Positions 48,902 through 58,841 of a stretch of DNA of 64,000 nt are shown here, piece by piece; positions within the stretch are counted from its first letter, which is position 1; the number at the start of each line of letters is the position of its first letter. The stretch lies in NCBI RefSeq assembly GCF_022968135.1, contig NZ_JALJRA010000005.1, forward strand, positions 124,001 through 188,000, written 5' to 3'. Source of the DNA: Pseudorhizobium tarimense. GTDB taxonomy: Bacteria; Pseudomonadota; Alphaproteobacteria; Rhizobiales; Rhizobiaceae. The notes beneath the pieces were generated by a model. The model saw nothing but the letters and a program-made list of their open reading frames with translations. It did not search any database and had not been told where the DNA came from. Both the position numbers and the translations under genes were made by a program.

Positions 48902-49597
48902 ATGCCAGGACCGGCAGAAGGCCTGGCGGGGCAGTTCGCCGAACAACGGGAAACCGTACCGCCGGTCCAGTTGCTGTCGAACGAAAAGCCATCGAAGGGC
49001 GAGCGGACGCGGCAGCGGATACTTGAGATCACGCAAGCGTCGGTGCTTGCGAAGGGCTTTGCCGCCACCTCGATCGAGGAGGTCATCGCCGAGGCGGGGA
49101 TCACCAAGAGTGGCTTCTTCTACCACTTTCGCGACAAGAACGAATTAGCGCGCGAGATGCTGCGCCGCTATGTGGCGGAGAACGACGGCGTCTTCGATGA
49201 GATCTTCGGTCGCGCTGCCGAACTGACGGATGATCCCCTGCAGCGATTCCTGCTCGGGTTGAAGCTTCTGGCGGAGCTCAGCCGCGACCTGCCGGGCGGC
49301 CATCCCGGCTGCCTCGTCGCGTCCATCTGCTACCGGGAGCGCTTGTTCGATCCGCAGGTCCTTGAGCTCAACACCAGTTCCGTCCTCAGGTGGAATGCTC
49401 GGTTTCTTGGCTACATCGAGGACATTGCTGCCGTCTATCCCCCGCGGGAGCCGATCGCACTAGAGGACCTCGCCAGAGCGCTCACCTGCATCTTCGACGG
49501 TGCCATCATCATGGCGAAGGCACTGAAGGATCCGGGACAATTGGAGCGGCAGGTCCTGGCTTACAGGACCCTCGTGAAGACCCTGTTCAGCCGCTGA
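48902..49597 (+). CDS. TetR/AcrR-family transcriptional regulator
   Basis: A 231-residue repressor-type protein. After a 30-residue N-terminal tail comes the TetR helix-turn-helix (residues about 34-80, TSIEEVIAEAGITKSGFFYHF in part), then a helical ligand domain. AGGAGG lies five bases before the ATG. It is divergent from the methyltransferase gene (149-base gap), which may be its target. Confidence 0.9.
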   Translation: MPGPAEGLAGQFAEQRETVPPVQLLSNEKPSKGERTRQRILEITQASVLAKGFAATSIEEVIAEAGITKSGFFYHFRDKNELAREMLRRYVAENDGVFDEIFGRAAELTDDPLQRFLLGLKLLAELSRDLPGGHPGCLVASICYRERLFDPQVLELNTSSVLRWNARFLGYIEDIAAVYPPREPIALEDLARALTCIFDGAIIMAKALKDPGQLERQVLAYRTLVKTLFSR

Positions 49598-49616
49598 TAA
49601 TGCCGCTCCGTTGTCG

Positions 49617-51410
49617 CTAGTGGTTGTGCCTTGGCGGCGACTTCGCGGCTATCTGACGGAAGTCCGCTGCCCCTTCCAGCACTGCACCATCCGACAGCTG
49701 CGTCACAGACTTGCGGTAGATCCGCTGCCAAGGCGTCGCATCCGGCGGGACGGCTGGGATGCCGTCCGCGCGGCGTCGTTCGACTTCCTCAGGCTCGACC
49801 AGCATGTCGCAGCGGCCTTCGTTAAGGTCGATGCGGATGGTGTCGCCACTGCGAAGCCATGCGAGACCGCCACCGGCTGCACTTTCGGGCGAGGCGTTGA
49901 GGATGGAAGGGCTGTCGGCCGTTCCGGACTGGCGACCGTCACCGATGGTGGGCAGGCTCGTAATGCCGCGCTTCAAGAGGTGATCCGGCGGCTGCATGTT
50001 CACGACTTCGGCGGAGCCTGGCCAGCCGAGCGGTCCAGCGCCGCGGATGACGAGGATCGTGTTCTCGTCGATCCCCAACTCGGGATCGTTGATCCGGTGG
50101 TGGTAATCTTCCGATCCGTCAAAGACGACAGCTTTTCCTTCGAAAATCCGTTCGCGGCCTGGCTCCTGGAGGTAGCGCTCCCGGAAGCCTTCGGAGATGA
50201 CACTCGTTTTCATGATGGCGAAGTCGAAGAGGTTGCCCTTCAGCACGAGGAAGCCGGCTTTTTCCTTCAGCGGCTGGTCGAACGGGAAGATCACGTCCCG
50301 GTCCTTGGCCTCTCGCCCCTCAAGGTTCTCGGCCATCGACTTGCCGGTGACGGTGCGACAGTCGCCATCAAGCTTGCCCGCCTGTAGCAGTTCCCACATG
50401 ATCGCTGGCGTGCCGCCGGCGCGGTGGTAGCGCTCGCCGAGATATTGCCCGGCAGGCTGCACATTGGCGAGCAGCGGAATGTCGAAACCATGAACCCGCC
50501 AGTCATCCGGAGAAAGCTCCACGCCTGCATGCTTGGCCATGGCCGCAAGGTGAGGCTGGGCATTGGTCGAGCCGCCGATCGCGGAGTTGACGCGGATGGC
50601 GTTGAGGAAGGACGCGCGCGTCAGGATGTCGGATGGTTTCAGATCCTCCCAGACGAGTTCTACCGCACGCTTGCCCGTGCGGTAGGCCATCTGGCCACGC
50701 TCGCGATAGGCCGCGGGGATTGCGCCGCAGCCGGTCAGCGACATCCCGAGAGCTTCAGCCAGCGCGTTCATGGTGGAGGCTGTGCCCATGGTGTTGCAGT
50801 GGCCGACCGACGGGGCGGAATCCAGCGCGGCCTGCATGAACTCTTCGCGGTCGATCTCACCGGCAGCAAACTTGCGGCGCATGCGCCAGATGACTGTGCC
50901 GGAGCCGACGAGGTCACCGTCATGCCAGCCGTCGAGCATGGGGCCGCCGGAAAGGACGATCGCCGGAATGTCGACCGTCGATGCCGCCATCAAGGCAGAA
51001 GGGGTGGTCTTGTCGCAGCCGGTCGTCAGCACCACGCCATCGAGAGGATAGCCGTAAAGGACTTCAACAAGGCTGAGATAGGCGAGATTGCGGTCGAGCG
51101 CTGCGGTCGGACGCTTGCAGTTCTCGAAGATCGGGTGGGTGGGGAATTCGATCGGAATGCCGCCGGCGTCCCGGATGCCATCGCGCACGCGCTTGACGAG
51201 CTCGACGTGGACCCGATTGCAAGGGGTCAGGTCGCTGCCGCTCTGGGCGATCCCGATGATCGGCTTTCCCGAACGCAGTTCCTCGGGCGTGACGCCGTAG
51301 TTCATGAAGCGCTCGAGGTAGAGCGCGGTCATGTCGATGTGGTCCGGGTTGTCGAACCAATCCTGCGACCGCAACCGGCGCTGCTTGCCCAAGTCCTTGC
51401 TCATGCTCAT
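49617..51410 (-). CDS. xylD: D-xylonate dehydratase-like enzyme (IlvD/Edd family)
   Basis: A 597-residue Fe-S dehydratase of the IlvD/Edd family, turning an aldonic acid into its 2-keto-3-deoxy form. Fe-S cysteines are in [19 protein letters not shown] and [11 protein letters not shown]. Length, N-terminal [20 protein letters not shown] and the C-terminal PRHNH closely resemble Caulobacter XylD (xylonate dehydratase) rather than IlvD or Edd. A XylX-like enzyme lies 4 kb away. The true substrate could also be arabinonate or another C5 acid. It overlaps the preceding gene by four bases. Confidence 0.85.
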   Translation of the reverse strand: MSMSKDLGKQRRLRSQDWFDNPDHIDMTALYLERFMNYGVTPEELRSGKPIIGIAQSGSDLTPCNRVHVELVKRVRDGIRDAGGIPIEFPTHPIFENCKRPTAALDRNLAYLSLVEVLYGYPLDGVVLTTGCDKTTPSALMAASTVDIPAIVLSGGPMLDGWHDGDLVGSGTVIWRMRRKFAAGEIDREEFMQAALDSAPSVGHCNTMGTASTMNALAEALGMSLTGCGAIPAAYRERGQMAYRTGKRAVELVWEDLKPSDILTRASFLNAIRVNSAIGGSTNAQPHLAAMAKHAGVELSPDDWRVHGFDIPLLANVQPAGQYLGERYHRAGGTPAIMWELLQAGKLDGDCRTVTGKSMAENLEGREAKDRDVIFPFDQPLKEKAGFLVLKGNLFDFAIMKTSVISEGFRERYLQEPGRERIFEGKAVVFDGSEDYHHRINDPELGIDENTILVIRGAGPLGWPGSAEVVNMQPPDHLLKRGITSLPTIGDGRQSGTADSPSILNASPESAAGGGLAWLRSGDTIRIDLNEGRCDMLVEPEEVERRRADGIPAVPPDATPWQRIYRKSVTQLSDGAVLEGAADFRQIAAKSPPRHNH

Positions 51411-52300
51411 CCCTGATCCTTGTTGTTGAGCGCCTCCAGGTGCAGAAGGAGGCCGCTGTGGTCCTTCTCGGCCCCACCGCCTTGCACGAAGTCGCTAAAT
51501 TCCTGGCGAACCTCTGCGGTGAGCGGCAGCGTCAGCGAAAGGTCTGCCGCCATGGCCATCACCGCATCGAGATCCTTCAGCTGGTTGGCGGAAGCACCGC
51601 CGGGCACGAAGTTGCGCTCGATCATCCTGGCGCCGTGAAGCTCAAGGATGCGGCTTTCGGCAAAGCCGCCACGGACGGCATCGCGGAAAGCGGCCCGCGA
51701 TGCGCCACCCGCCTCGACCAGGATCATGGCTTCGGCGACGGCACCTATGGTCACGGCGACGATCTGCTGGTTGGCGAGCTTGCAGATCTGGCCGGCGCCG
51801 CTCGGGCCGACATGAGTTACGCGTCCTAGGGCAGCAAACACATCCTCAAGTGCTTCGACATCGGAAGCATCGCCGCCGGCCATGATCGCAAGCGTTCCAG
51901 CGGCAGCGCCTGCCGTTCCGCCGGAGACCGGCGCGTCCAGATTGCGGATGCCGTGATCGGCAAGCCTCTGTGCATTCTCACGAGCAATGGGTGGCGCGAT
52001 CGAGCTGCAGTCGACCAGGATCGCTCCTTGTACCATGGCATCGGCGACGCCCTGCGCAAAGAGCATATCGGCGACTGCGGCGCCATTGGTGAGCATGGTG
52101 AAGACAACGTCGGCGCCGGATACGGCTTCTGCCGCAGTCGATGCCTGCCTCGCACCATCAGCGACAAGCGGCGCCGCCTTGGTCGAATTGCGGTTCCAGA
52201 CCGTGACCGGGAAGCCGGCCTTCAGCAGGCAGCGCACCATCGGTGCGCCCATCAGGCCAGTTCCGAGAAAGGCGATCTGCTTCTTGCCGTCGGTGCTCAT
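51407..52300 (-). CDS. 3-hydroxyisobutyrate dehydrogenase-family oxidoreductase
   Basis: A 297-residue beta-hydroxyacid dehydrogenase. The NAD(P) motif is [11 protein letters not shown] near residues 10-20, the substrate motif [17 protein letters not shown] near 120-136, and the catalytic Lys region [10 protein letters not shown] near 170-179. Relatives include tartronate semialdehyde reductase and L-threonate dehydrogenase (LtnD). Placed between a DenD-like and a XylD-like gene with four-base overlaps, it should act on a sugar acid or its breakdown product. Confidence 0.87.
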   Translation of the reverse strand: MSTDGKKQIAFLGTGLMGAPMVRCLLKAGFPVTVWNRNSTKAAPLVADGARQASTAAEAVSGADVVFTMLTNGAAVADMLFAQGVADAMVQGAILVDCSSIAPPIARENAQRLADHGIRNLDAPVSGGTAGAAAGTLAIMAGGDASDVEALEDVFAALGRVTHVGPSGAGQICKLANQQIVAVTIGAVAEAMILVEAGGASRAAFRDAVRGGFAESRILELHGARMIERNFVPGGASANQLKDLDAVMAMAADLSLTLPLTAEVRQEFSDFVQGGGAEKDHSGLLLHLEALNNKDQG

Positions 52301-53283
52301 GCGATTTTTCCTCCAAGCTCGTCCTCGATATGGACGCGGATGATTTCATCGAACGATTTTTCGGCGGTAAATCCAAGCTCGGTGGCGCGCTTCGCCTCGA
52401 AGCCCGGAGCCCAGCCGGCAACCATCTTCATGATCATCTCGTCCGGCTCCCTGCGGATCAGCGCGACGGCCTTGTCGCCGGCCACGCGGCGCAGCGCTTC
52501 GATCTGCTCGCCGACGGTGGCGCTTAGACCGGGCATCGAGAGGTTGCGGCGCGGCCCGACCTTTTCCAGGTCCATCGTGGCACCGTGGATGAGGAAGCCA
52601 ACTGCCGAACGTGGCGAGGCATGCCAGTGGCGGACATCTTCCGATACGGGCAGAACCGCTTCTTGCCCGACCAGCGGCTCGCGTAGGATGTTGGAGAAGA
52701 AGCCCGAAGCGGCCTTGTTGGGCTTGCCGGGTCGAATGCAGATCGTCGGCAGCCGAATACCAATGCCGTCGAAGAAGCCACGGCGGGTGTAGTCGGAGAG
52801 CAGAAGTTCGCAGATGGCTTTCTGCGTCCCGTAGCTCGTCAGCGGCGTCAGGTGGAAATCGTCGGGGATCGGGAAGGGTAGGGGTGCGCCCACCACGGCG
52901 ATAGAGGATGTGAACACGACGCGTGGCTTGTAGCCGTCCTCGTTGTGGGCAAGGCGGATTGCGTCAAAGAGATAGCGCGTGCCGTCGAGATTGATCCGGT
53001 AGCCCTTGTCGAAGTCCAGTTCGGCCTCGCCGGAAACGATGGCGGCAAGATGGAAGATGACGTCCGGGCGCGACGCCACCAGCTTCTCGGCTTCGCCGGG
53101 CGCAGAAAGATCGCCTTCCCGCGCGTCAACAACTCCCGTAAACCCTGCGGGAGCATCCGGCTTGACGACATCGACGAGCGTCATCTTGTTGATGGCTTTT
53201 CCGCCGAGGCCTCCGTCTGCCACCAGCTTCTGAGTGAGCTTGCGGCCGACCATGCCGGCCGCGCCGATGACGAGAATATGCAT
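52297..53283 (-). CDS. denD: DenD-like SDR (D-erythronate dehydrogenase family)
   Basis: A 328-residue extended short-chain dehydrogenase. The N-terminal Rossmann motif is VIGAAGMVGRKL near residues 5-16, with HLAAIVSGEAELDFDKGYRIN, the catalytic Ser/Thr in VFTSSIAVVG, and YGTQK (Tyr, Lys). This pattern matches DenD, which oxidises D-erythronate at C2. It heads a three-gene operon (denD, HIBDH-family, xylD-like) divergent from the FAD dehydrogenase. The substrate in this context is uncertain. Confidence 0.82.
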   Translation of the reverse strand: MHILVIGAAGMVGRKLTQKLVADGGLGGKAINKMTLVDVVKPDAPAGFTGVVDAREGDLSAPGEAEKLVASRPDVIFHLAAIVSGEAELDFDKGYRINLDGTRYLFDAIRLAHNEDGYKPRVVFTSSIAVVGAPLPFPIPDDFHLTPLTSYGTQKAICELLLSDYTRRGFFDGIGIRLPTICIRPGKPNKAASGFFSNILREPLVGQEAVLPVSEDVRHWHASPRSAVGFLIHGATMDLEKVGPRRNLSMPGLSATVGEQIEALRRVAGDKAVALIRREPDEMIMKMVAGWAPGFEAKRATELGFTAEKSFDEIIRVHIEDELGGKIA

Positions 53284-53357
53284 GAGAAATCTTCCTCCAC
53301 TCTCTGCGCAGCCTCGCGTGAAGAGGCGAAACCGCGACGAAAATCCATCTTGTAAGG

Positions 53358-53368
53358 TTGTCTGATAA
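53358..53368. promoter_or_regulatory. Candidate FadR-type operator half in the denD/FAD-dehydrogenase region
   Basis: TTGTCTGATAA in the divergent promoter region resembles the palindrome upstream of the FAH gene (TTGTCAG-N5-CTGACAA) and the GT-N3-AC core of FadR-family sites, with one core mismatch. It would let one regulator control both divergent operons. The match is modest. Confidence 0.35.
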
Positions 53369-53466
53369 CTTTATATGGTCGGATTGGAAACAGTTATTTC
53401 AGTGCCACGAGAGAAAGCCTGCAGGGCTTTGCTCCTCAGGACTGGCACAGGGGGAAAGGCCTTCGT

Positions 53467-54912
53467 ATGACAGCCGAAACTACCGCATCCGTTGCAGAAT
53501 GGCGTGAGGCGCTCCGGGAGCATCTCGGCTCAGATCTGGTGCTTACAGAGCGCGACCAGATGGTTGCCTACTGCCGTGACTGGCACGGCGATGTGACAAC
53601 GGATGCGGTTGCGGTCCTGCGGCCGCGTTCGACGGAGCAAGTTGCCGCAGCAGTGAAACTTTGTCGCAATCTGGGGCTTGCGATCGTGCCGCAGGGAGGG
53701 AACACCGGTCTTGTTCTAGGGGCCATTCCGGATGCTGGTCAGGGACAGGTGGTCCTCAGCCTGGAGCGAATGAACAGGATCAGGCAGATCGATGCGGATG
53801 ATTTCTCCGCAGTGGTGGAAGCCGGCTGCATCCTCTCGGAATTGAAGGATGCGATCGCGGACAAAGGCATGTTCTTCCCTCTGGCGCTTGGAGCGCAGGG
53901 TACCTGCCGGATCGGCGGAAACGTCTCCACCAACGCCGGCGGCATCAACGTCCTGCGCTATGGTATGACCCGCGAGTTGATCTTTGGCCTGGAGGTCGTG
54001 CTGCCGGACGGGAGTATTTTCGACGGGCTGTCAACGCTGCGTAAGGACAATCGCGGCATCGACTTGAAGCAGCTCTTCATCGGCGCAGAGGGTACGCTCG
54101 GCATCATCACCGCGATCTCGGTCAAGCTGACGCCTTATCCCGATCAGGTGGCGACGGCGCTTCTTGGTCTTGCTTCCCTCGATGATGCAATCAAGCTTTT
54201 CCGTCGCGCGCGGCGTGACTGCTGCGACCTGATGTCGGCGTTCGAGTTCATGCCGCCGCTTGCCTTCACTCTGGCAAAAGAAGCGATGCCGGACCTGCCG
54301 ATCCCGATTGCTGCAGACTATCCGGCTTATGTTCTGATGGAAATCTCCGGTTCGGGTCTCGTCGACATCGATGATCTGATGGGACGGTTCCTCGAAGCGG
54401 TCATGGAAGAGGGGATCGTGCTGGACGGCACGATTGCTGCGTCCCAAACCCAAGCCCGCAACCTGTGGCTCATTCGCGAAGGGATGAATGAAGGCCAGGC
54501 CAAGCGCGGGATGCACCTGCGGACGGATGTCTCCGTCAAGCTTTCGCAACTCGCGGCCTTTGTCGCTGATGCTGAAAAGGCGGTCGAGGATGCCGTCCCC
54601 GGCGTCGTCTGCGTCTCCTACGGACATGTCGGCGATGGAAACGTGCATCTCAACGTCTTGCCCGCCGCACATGCGACGCCTGACGAGCGGGTCGAGCAGA
54701 TCTACAAGGCCAAAGGCGCCATTAATGCGGTGCTGGACGAGTATCAGGGTAGCATCAGCGCGGAACATGGCATTGGCCGGCTGAAGCGCGGCGACTTCGA
54801 GGTGCGGTTGTCGCCGGTGCGTCGCCAGCTGCTGACAGCGATCAAGCACGCGATCGATCCCGACCTGGTGATGAACCCCGGCTGCCAATTGAATTTTTCC
54901 GTGAACTCATAG
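53467..54912 (+). CDS. FAD-linked D-2-hydroxyacid dehydrogenase (GlcD/D2HGDH-like)
   Basis: A 481-residue flavoprotein of the VAO/GlcD family. The FAD-binding PCMH domain lies near residues 40-220 (VPQGGNTGLVLGA, QGTCRIGGNVSTNAGGIN in part). The C-terminal cap carries SYGHVGDGNVHLNVLPA and SAEHGIGRLKRG, typical of D-2-hydroxyglutarate or D-lactate dehydrogenases. It could oxidise glycolate or a D-2-hydroxy acid formed in sugar-acid breakdown. It is followed after a 34-base gap by a FadR-type regulator. Confidence 0.88.
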   Translation: MTAETTASVAEWREALREHLGSDLVLTERDQMVAYCRDWHGDVTTDAVAVLRPRSTEQVAAAVKLCRNLGLAIVPQGGNTGLVLGAIPDAGQGQVVLSLERMNRIRQIDADDFSAVVEAGCILSELKDAIADKGMFFPLALGAQGTCRIGGNVSTNAGGINVLRYGMTRELIFGLEVVLPDGSIFDGLSTLRKDNRGIDLKQLFIGAEGTLGIITAISVKLTPYPDQVATALLGLASLDDAIKLFRRARRDCCDLMSAFEFMPPLAFTLAKEAMPDLPIPIAADYPAYVLMEISGSGLVDIDDLMGRFLEAVMEEGIVLDGTIAASQTQARNLWLIREGMNEGQAKRGMHLRTDVSVKLSQLAAFVADAEKAVEDAVPGVVCVSYGHVGDGNVHLNVLPAAHATPDERVEQIYKAKGAINAVLDEYQGSISAEHGIGRLKRGDFEVRLSPVRRQLLTAIKHAIDPDLVMNPGCQLNFSVNS

Positions 54913-54946
54913 ACATGGTAGTTCAAGCCGAGGGAGGGCGGACGGA

Positions 54947-55666
54947 TTGGTAGTTGCTGATTTCAATCAGATCAGGCGAAGCGAACACTTGCCGACGCGG
55001 ATCGCTGGCCAGATCGGTCGTGAAATCCTCGAGGGGCGAATCGCGCCGGGGGAGAAGCTTCCAACGGAGCACTTGCTGGCAAAAACCTTCGGCGTCAGCC
55101 GGTCGGTGGTGCGGGAGGCCATCGCCCAGCTGCGCAACGAAGGCTTGGTAGAGACGCGGCAAGGCGTCGGTGCTTTTGCGACCGAGTTCGAGCGCCGACA
55201 GTCCCTGCGGATTGAGCAAGGTGATCCAGGCGATCGAATGGTCTTTCAAAACCTCTACCAACTTCGCATCCCGCTGGAGATCGAGGCTGCGGGGTTGGCG
55301 GCCGTTCACCATACCGACGAGGATCTTGCCCGGTTGGACGAGGCTCTCGAGCAGATGACGGGTGCGGAAAGATGGACCGAGCACGGTATCGTCGCCGATC
55401 TGGCCTTCCATCGCGCGGTCGCAACGGCCACTCAAAATGAGTACTTTCCCTTGTTCATTGGCTTCATCTCCGAACGCATCAGCCTGGCCATCCAGGCAGC
55501 GCGCGCGAAGGCCGTGCTCGAGGAAATCGTCGAGGTCACGATCGCAGAGCATGTCGGTATCAGGGATGCGATCCTCAGCCGCGAGTCGGGTGCGGCGCGG
55601 CAGGCAATGCGATACCATCTGACGCAAGCTGCCGCACGACTGGATCTGACGCTCGAAGCCGACTAG
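54947..55666 (+). CDS. FadR-family GntR regulator (FCD domain)
   Basis: A 239-residue regulator: winged helix-turn-helix at residues about 10-75 (GEKLPTEHLLAKTFGVSRSVVREAI in part), then an FCD ligand domain with metal-binding His residues (DLAFHRAVATATQN, EHVGIRDAI). The start is a TTG at 54947 with GGGAGGGCGG upstream. It probably controls the FAH-TRAP operon and the divergent xylD operon in response to a sugar acid. Confidence 0.88.
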   Translation: MVVADFNQIRRSEHLPTRIAGQIGREILEGRIAPGEKLPTEHLLAKTFGVSRSVVREAIAQLRNEGLVETRQGVGAFATEFERRQSLRIEQGDPGDRMVFQNLYQLRIPLEIEAAGLAAVHHTDEDLARLDEALEQMTGAERWTEHGIVADLAFHRAVATATQNEYFPLFIGFISERISLAIQAARAKAVLEEIVEVTIAEHVGIRDAILSRESGAARQAMRYHLTQAAARLDLTLEAD

Positions 55667-55762
55667 GCAAATTGCTGCCAGAAAGATTCACGGAGTTTTT
55701 CCCACAACGGGACGCGGTGGCTAGACACAAGGCGACCGTCATACTAGAAAAGCGCACTTTTG

Positions 55763-55781
55763 TTGTCAGACATCCTGACAA
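55763..55781. promoter_or_regulatory. Candidate FadR-type operator upstream of the FAH-TRAP operon
   Basis: A perfect palindrome TTGTCAG-ACATC-CTGACAA lies 35 bases before the FAH start codon. It contains the GT-N3-AC core (GTCAGAC) typical of FadR-family GntR operators, and the regulator gene lies immediately upstream. Confidence 0.6.
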
Positions 55782-55815
55782 TCAGGGCGATTTTCGCCCG
55801 CCAAGGAGGAAATTG

Positions 55816-56976
55816 GTGAATTTTGAGAAGGTGTTGAGCGCGCAGGCCATCCTGCCGCAAGACGGAGGTGACGCACTTCTCGTCGGTCGCGTCTGGTCAA
55901 AGGCTGCTGGAGGTCCCTGCCCGGTTCTTCTGAGTCAAGGCCAGTTGCTGGATTTGTCTTCGCTATCTCCGACACTTTCCGGACTTCTGGAGAAAGAGGA
56001 TCTCGTCGCGGCGCTGCGTGCAGTGGACGGCTTCGCAGATCTCGGCTCTTTGGATGAATTCTTGAGCGGCGCAGCGGGTGAACTGCTGGCGCCTGCCGAT
56101 CTCCAGGCGATCAAGGCCGCAGGCGTGACTTTCGCAGACAGCATGCTCGAACGGGTAATCGAGGAACAGGCCAAGGGCGATCCGCTGCGGGCGCAGGAAA
56201 TTCGTGGCCGCCTCGCGCCGGTTCTCGGCGGCAACCTCAAGGGCCTGGTCGCGGGTTCGGAGAAGGCTGCGGAAGTCAAGAAGCTGCTGCAGGAGTTGGG
56301 GCTGTGGTCCCAGTATCTCGAAGTTGGCATCGGCCCCGATGCGGAGATCTTTACGAAGGCGCAGCCGATGTCGTCCGTCGGTTGTGGCGCGTCGATCGGT
56401 ATCCATCCGAAGTCCGACTGGAATAATCCTGAGCCGGAAGTCGTTCTTGCTGTCACCTCGAAAGGCACGATCGTCGGCGCGACGCTCGGCAACGATGTTA
56501 ACCTGCGTGATTTCGAGGGACGTTCGGCACTCTTGCTAAGCAAGGCGAAGGACAATAACGCATCCTGCTCTATCGGGCCGTTTATCCGCCTCTTCGATGG
56601 GGCCTTTACGCTGGACGACGTCAAGAAGGCCGAGATCGCTCTGGAGGTGGAAGGCGCCGACGGGTTCACCATGACGGGCGTCAGCCCGATGGCTGCCATC
56701 AGTCGCACGCCGGAAGATCTTGTTTCGCAGTTGCTGAACGACAACCACCAGTATCCGGACGGAGTGCTTTTCTTCCTCGGCACGATGTTTGCGCCGGTGA
56801 AGGATCGCCGCGGCACCGGACTGGGCTTCACTCATGAGATCGGAGATTGCGTCGAGATATCGACGCCCCGGCTCGGGCGGCTTATAAACCGGGTCGAGCA
56901 CAGCGACCGTTGCCCGAAATGGACGTTCGGCATCGGCGCGCTGATGAATAACCTCGCGCAGCGCGGGCTGCTGTAG
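55816..56976 (+). CDS. xylX: XylX-like 2-keto-3-deoxy-aldonate dehydratase (FAH family)
   Basis: A 386-residue fumarylacetoacetate-hydrolase-fold protein closely resembling Caulobacter XylX, which dehydrates 2-keto-3-deoxy-xylonate to 2-oxoglutarate semialdehyde. Shared blocks are LLAPADLQAIKAAGVTFA, LERVIEEQAKGD, LGLWSQYLEVGIGPDAEIFTK (quoted in part), WNNPEPEVVL, and GNDVNLRDFEGRSALLLSKA. GTG 55816 with AAGGAGG six bases upstream is a better start than the upstream frame. It would act directly after the XylD-like enzyme and is followed by a TRAP importer. Confidence 0.85.
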   Translation: MNFEKVLSAQAILPQDGGDALLVGRVWSKAAGGPCPVLLSQGQLLDLSSLSPTLSGLLEKEDLVAALRAVDGFADLGSLDEFLSGAAGELLAPADLQAIKAAGVTFADSMLERVIEEQAKGDPLRAQEIRGRLAPVLGGNLKGLVAGSEKAAEVKKLLQELGLWSQYLEVGIGPDAEIFTKAQPMSSVGCGASIGIHPKSDWNNPEPEVVLAVTSKGTIVGATLGNDVNLRDFEGRSALLLSKAKDNNASCSIGPFIRLFDGAFTLDDVKKAEIALEVEGADGFTMTGVSPMAAISRTPEDLVSQLLNDNHQYPDGVLFFLGTMFAPVKDRRGTGLGFTHEIGDCVEISTPRLGRLINRVEHSDRCPKWTFGIGALMNNLAQRGLL

Positions 56977-56994
56977 GCGAGCCGGGAGGAGCCA

Positions 56995-57528
56995 ATGCAA
57001 AGAGCAATCGATCTCTTTTATAAATTCTTGGAGTTCCTGCTGATCCTGCTGCTTGCCGGCATGGCGATCATGGTCTTCCTCAATGTCGTCCTTCGATACG
57101 GCTTCAACTCGGGGATCAATGTATCGGACGAGCTGTCGCGATACTTCTTCGTGTGGTTGACCTTCATTGGTGCGGTCGTCACCTTCCGCGAGCATTCTCA
57201 CGTGGGTGTGGAGACGCTGGTCATGCTGTTCGGCCGTAAGGGCCGGATCATTTGCATGATCATCTCGAACATCATCATCATCGGCGTCTCGGCGATCTTC
57301 TTCTGGGGGACCTGGAAGCAGGCGCCGATCAACGCGACGATGAATGCGCCCGTCACCCAGATGTCGATGATCTGGGTCTATGGCATCGGCTTCTTTACCG
57401 GTGCCGGCGTTGTGATCATCGCGCTCGAAAGGTTGTTCCGGCTTCTGACCGGCCGCATAACGGAAGAAGAGATCGCTGCATTCGCCGGCGAAAACATGTC
57501 GATTGATCACCTGGCGGAACGCACCTAA
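56995..57528 (+). CDS. TRAP transporter small permease (DctQ family)
   Basis: A 177-residue membrane protein with four helices. The N-terminal helix (FLLILLLAGMAIMVFLNVVLRY) and the segment DELSRYFFVWLTFIGAVVTF are typical of DctQ. It stabilises the large subunit. The stop overlaps the next ATG by one base. Confidence 0.93.
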   Translation: MQRAIDLFYKFLEFLLILLLAGMAIMVFLNVVLRYGFNSGINVSDELSRYFFVWLTFIGAVVTFREHSHVGVETLVMLFGRKGRIICMIISNIIIIGVSAIFFWGTWKQAPINATMNAPVTQMSMIWVYGIGFFTGAGVVIIALERLFRLLTGRITEEEIAAFAGENMSIDHLAERT

Positions 57529-58805
57529 TGACCCTTCTCGTCTTCATCGCTTCGCTCCTCGGCGCCATGGCGATCGGTGTCCCGGTTGCCTTCTCGCTGA
57601 TGTTCTGTGGCGTCGTGCTCATGTGGTACATGGGCATGTTCAATACCCAGATCATCGCGCAGAACATGATCGCGGGTGCGGATACCTTTACCCTGCTGGC
57701 CATCCCGTTCTTCATCCTCGCGGGTGAGTTGATGAATGCTGGTGGTCTTTCCAAGCGCATCATCGACTTCGCGATCGCCTGCGTCGGACATATCCGCGGC
57801 GGTCTTGGCATCGTAGCCATCCTGGCGGCTGTCATCATGGCCAGCATCTCCGGTTCCGCAGCGGCCGATACGGCTGCTCTCGCTGCGATCCTCATCCCGA
57901 TGATGGCGAAGGCAGGCTATAACGTCCCGCGTTCGGCGGGTCTGATCGCTGCCGGCGGTGTCATCGCACCCGTGATCCCGCCGTCGATGGCCTTCATCGT
58001 CTTCGGCGTTTCCGCAAACGTATCGATCACGCAATTGTTCATGGCCGGCATCGTCCCGGGACTGCTCATGGGCCTTGCCCTCGTCGGCACCTGGCTGATC
58101 GTCGTCCGCAAGGACGATGTCCAGGCGCTGCCGCGCGCGCCGATGAAAGAGCGCGTCCGGATGACCACTCGTGCGTTGTGGGCGCTCGGAATGCCAGTGA
58201 TCATCCTGGGAGGCATCAAGGCGGGTGTCGTCACCCCGACTGAGGCTGCCGTGGTCGCTGCCGCATATGCGCTGTTCGTCGGCATGGTCATCTATCGCGA
58301 ACTCAAGCCGCGCGACCTGCCGGGCGTCATCCTGCAGGCGGCGAAGACGACGGCTGTGATCATGTTCCTGGTCTGCGCGGCGCTGGTTTCTGCGTGGCTC
58401 ATCACTGCGGCCAATATTCCGGCGGAAATCACAGGTTACATTTCTCCGCTGATCGATCGTCCGATGTTGCTGATGTTCGTCATCATGCTGGTGGTTCTCG
58501 TGGTCGGCACGGCGCTCGATCTGACGCCTACCATCCTGATCCTGACACCGGTTCTGATGCCGATCATCAAGCAAGCGGGGATCGACCCGGTCTATTTCGG
58601 TGTTCTGTTCATCATGAACACCTGCATTGGTCTCCTGACCCCACCGGTTGGCGTCGTGCTGAACGTCGTCAGCGGCGTCGGTCGGGTGCCTCTTGGGAAA
58701 GTCACCATTGGTGTGGCGCCGTTCCTGCTTACGCAGGTTCTCGTGCTCTTCCTTCTGGTGCTCTTCCCGGACATCGTCATCGTGCCTGCACGTTGGCTCT
58801 ACTAA
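57528..58805 (+). CDS. TRAP transporter large permease (DctM family)
   Basis: A 425-residue, about 12-helix protein of the ion-transporter superfamily that couples solute uptake to sodium or proton gradients. Family parts are AIPFFILAGELMNAGGLSKR near residues 58-77, ASISGSAAADTAALAAILIP near 108-127 and VIAPVIPPSMAFIVFG near 144-159. It is coupled to the small permease. Confidence 0.94.
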   Translation: MTLLVFIASLLGAMAIGVPVAFSLMFCGVVLMWYMGMFNTQIIAQNMIAGADTFTLLAIPFFILAGELMNAGGLSKRIIDFAIACVGHIRGGLGIVAILAAVIMASISGSAAADTAALAAILIPMMAKAGYNVPRSAGLIAAGGVIAPVIPPSMAFIVFGVSANVSITQLFMAGIVPGLLMGLALVGTWLIVVRKDDVQALPRAPMKERVRMTTRALWALGMPVIILGGIKAGVVTPTEAAVVAAAYALFVGMVIYRELKPRDLPGVILQAAKTTAVIMFLVCAALVSAWLITAANIPAEITGYISPLIDRPMLLMFVIMLVVLVVGTALDLTPTILILTPVLMPIIKQAGIDPVYFGVLFIMNTCIGLLTPPVGVVLNVVSGVGRVPLGKVTIGVAPFLLTQVLVLFLLVLFPDIVIVPARWLY

Positions 58806-58841
58806 TCCGCAACCCTCAGCCAACATCCAAGGGAGGATATT

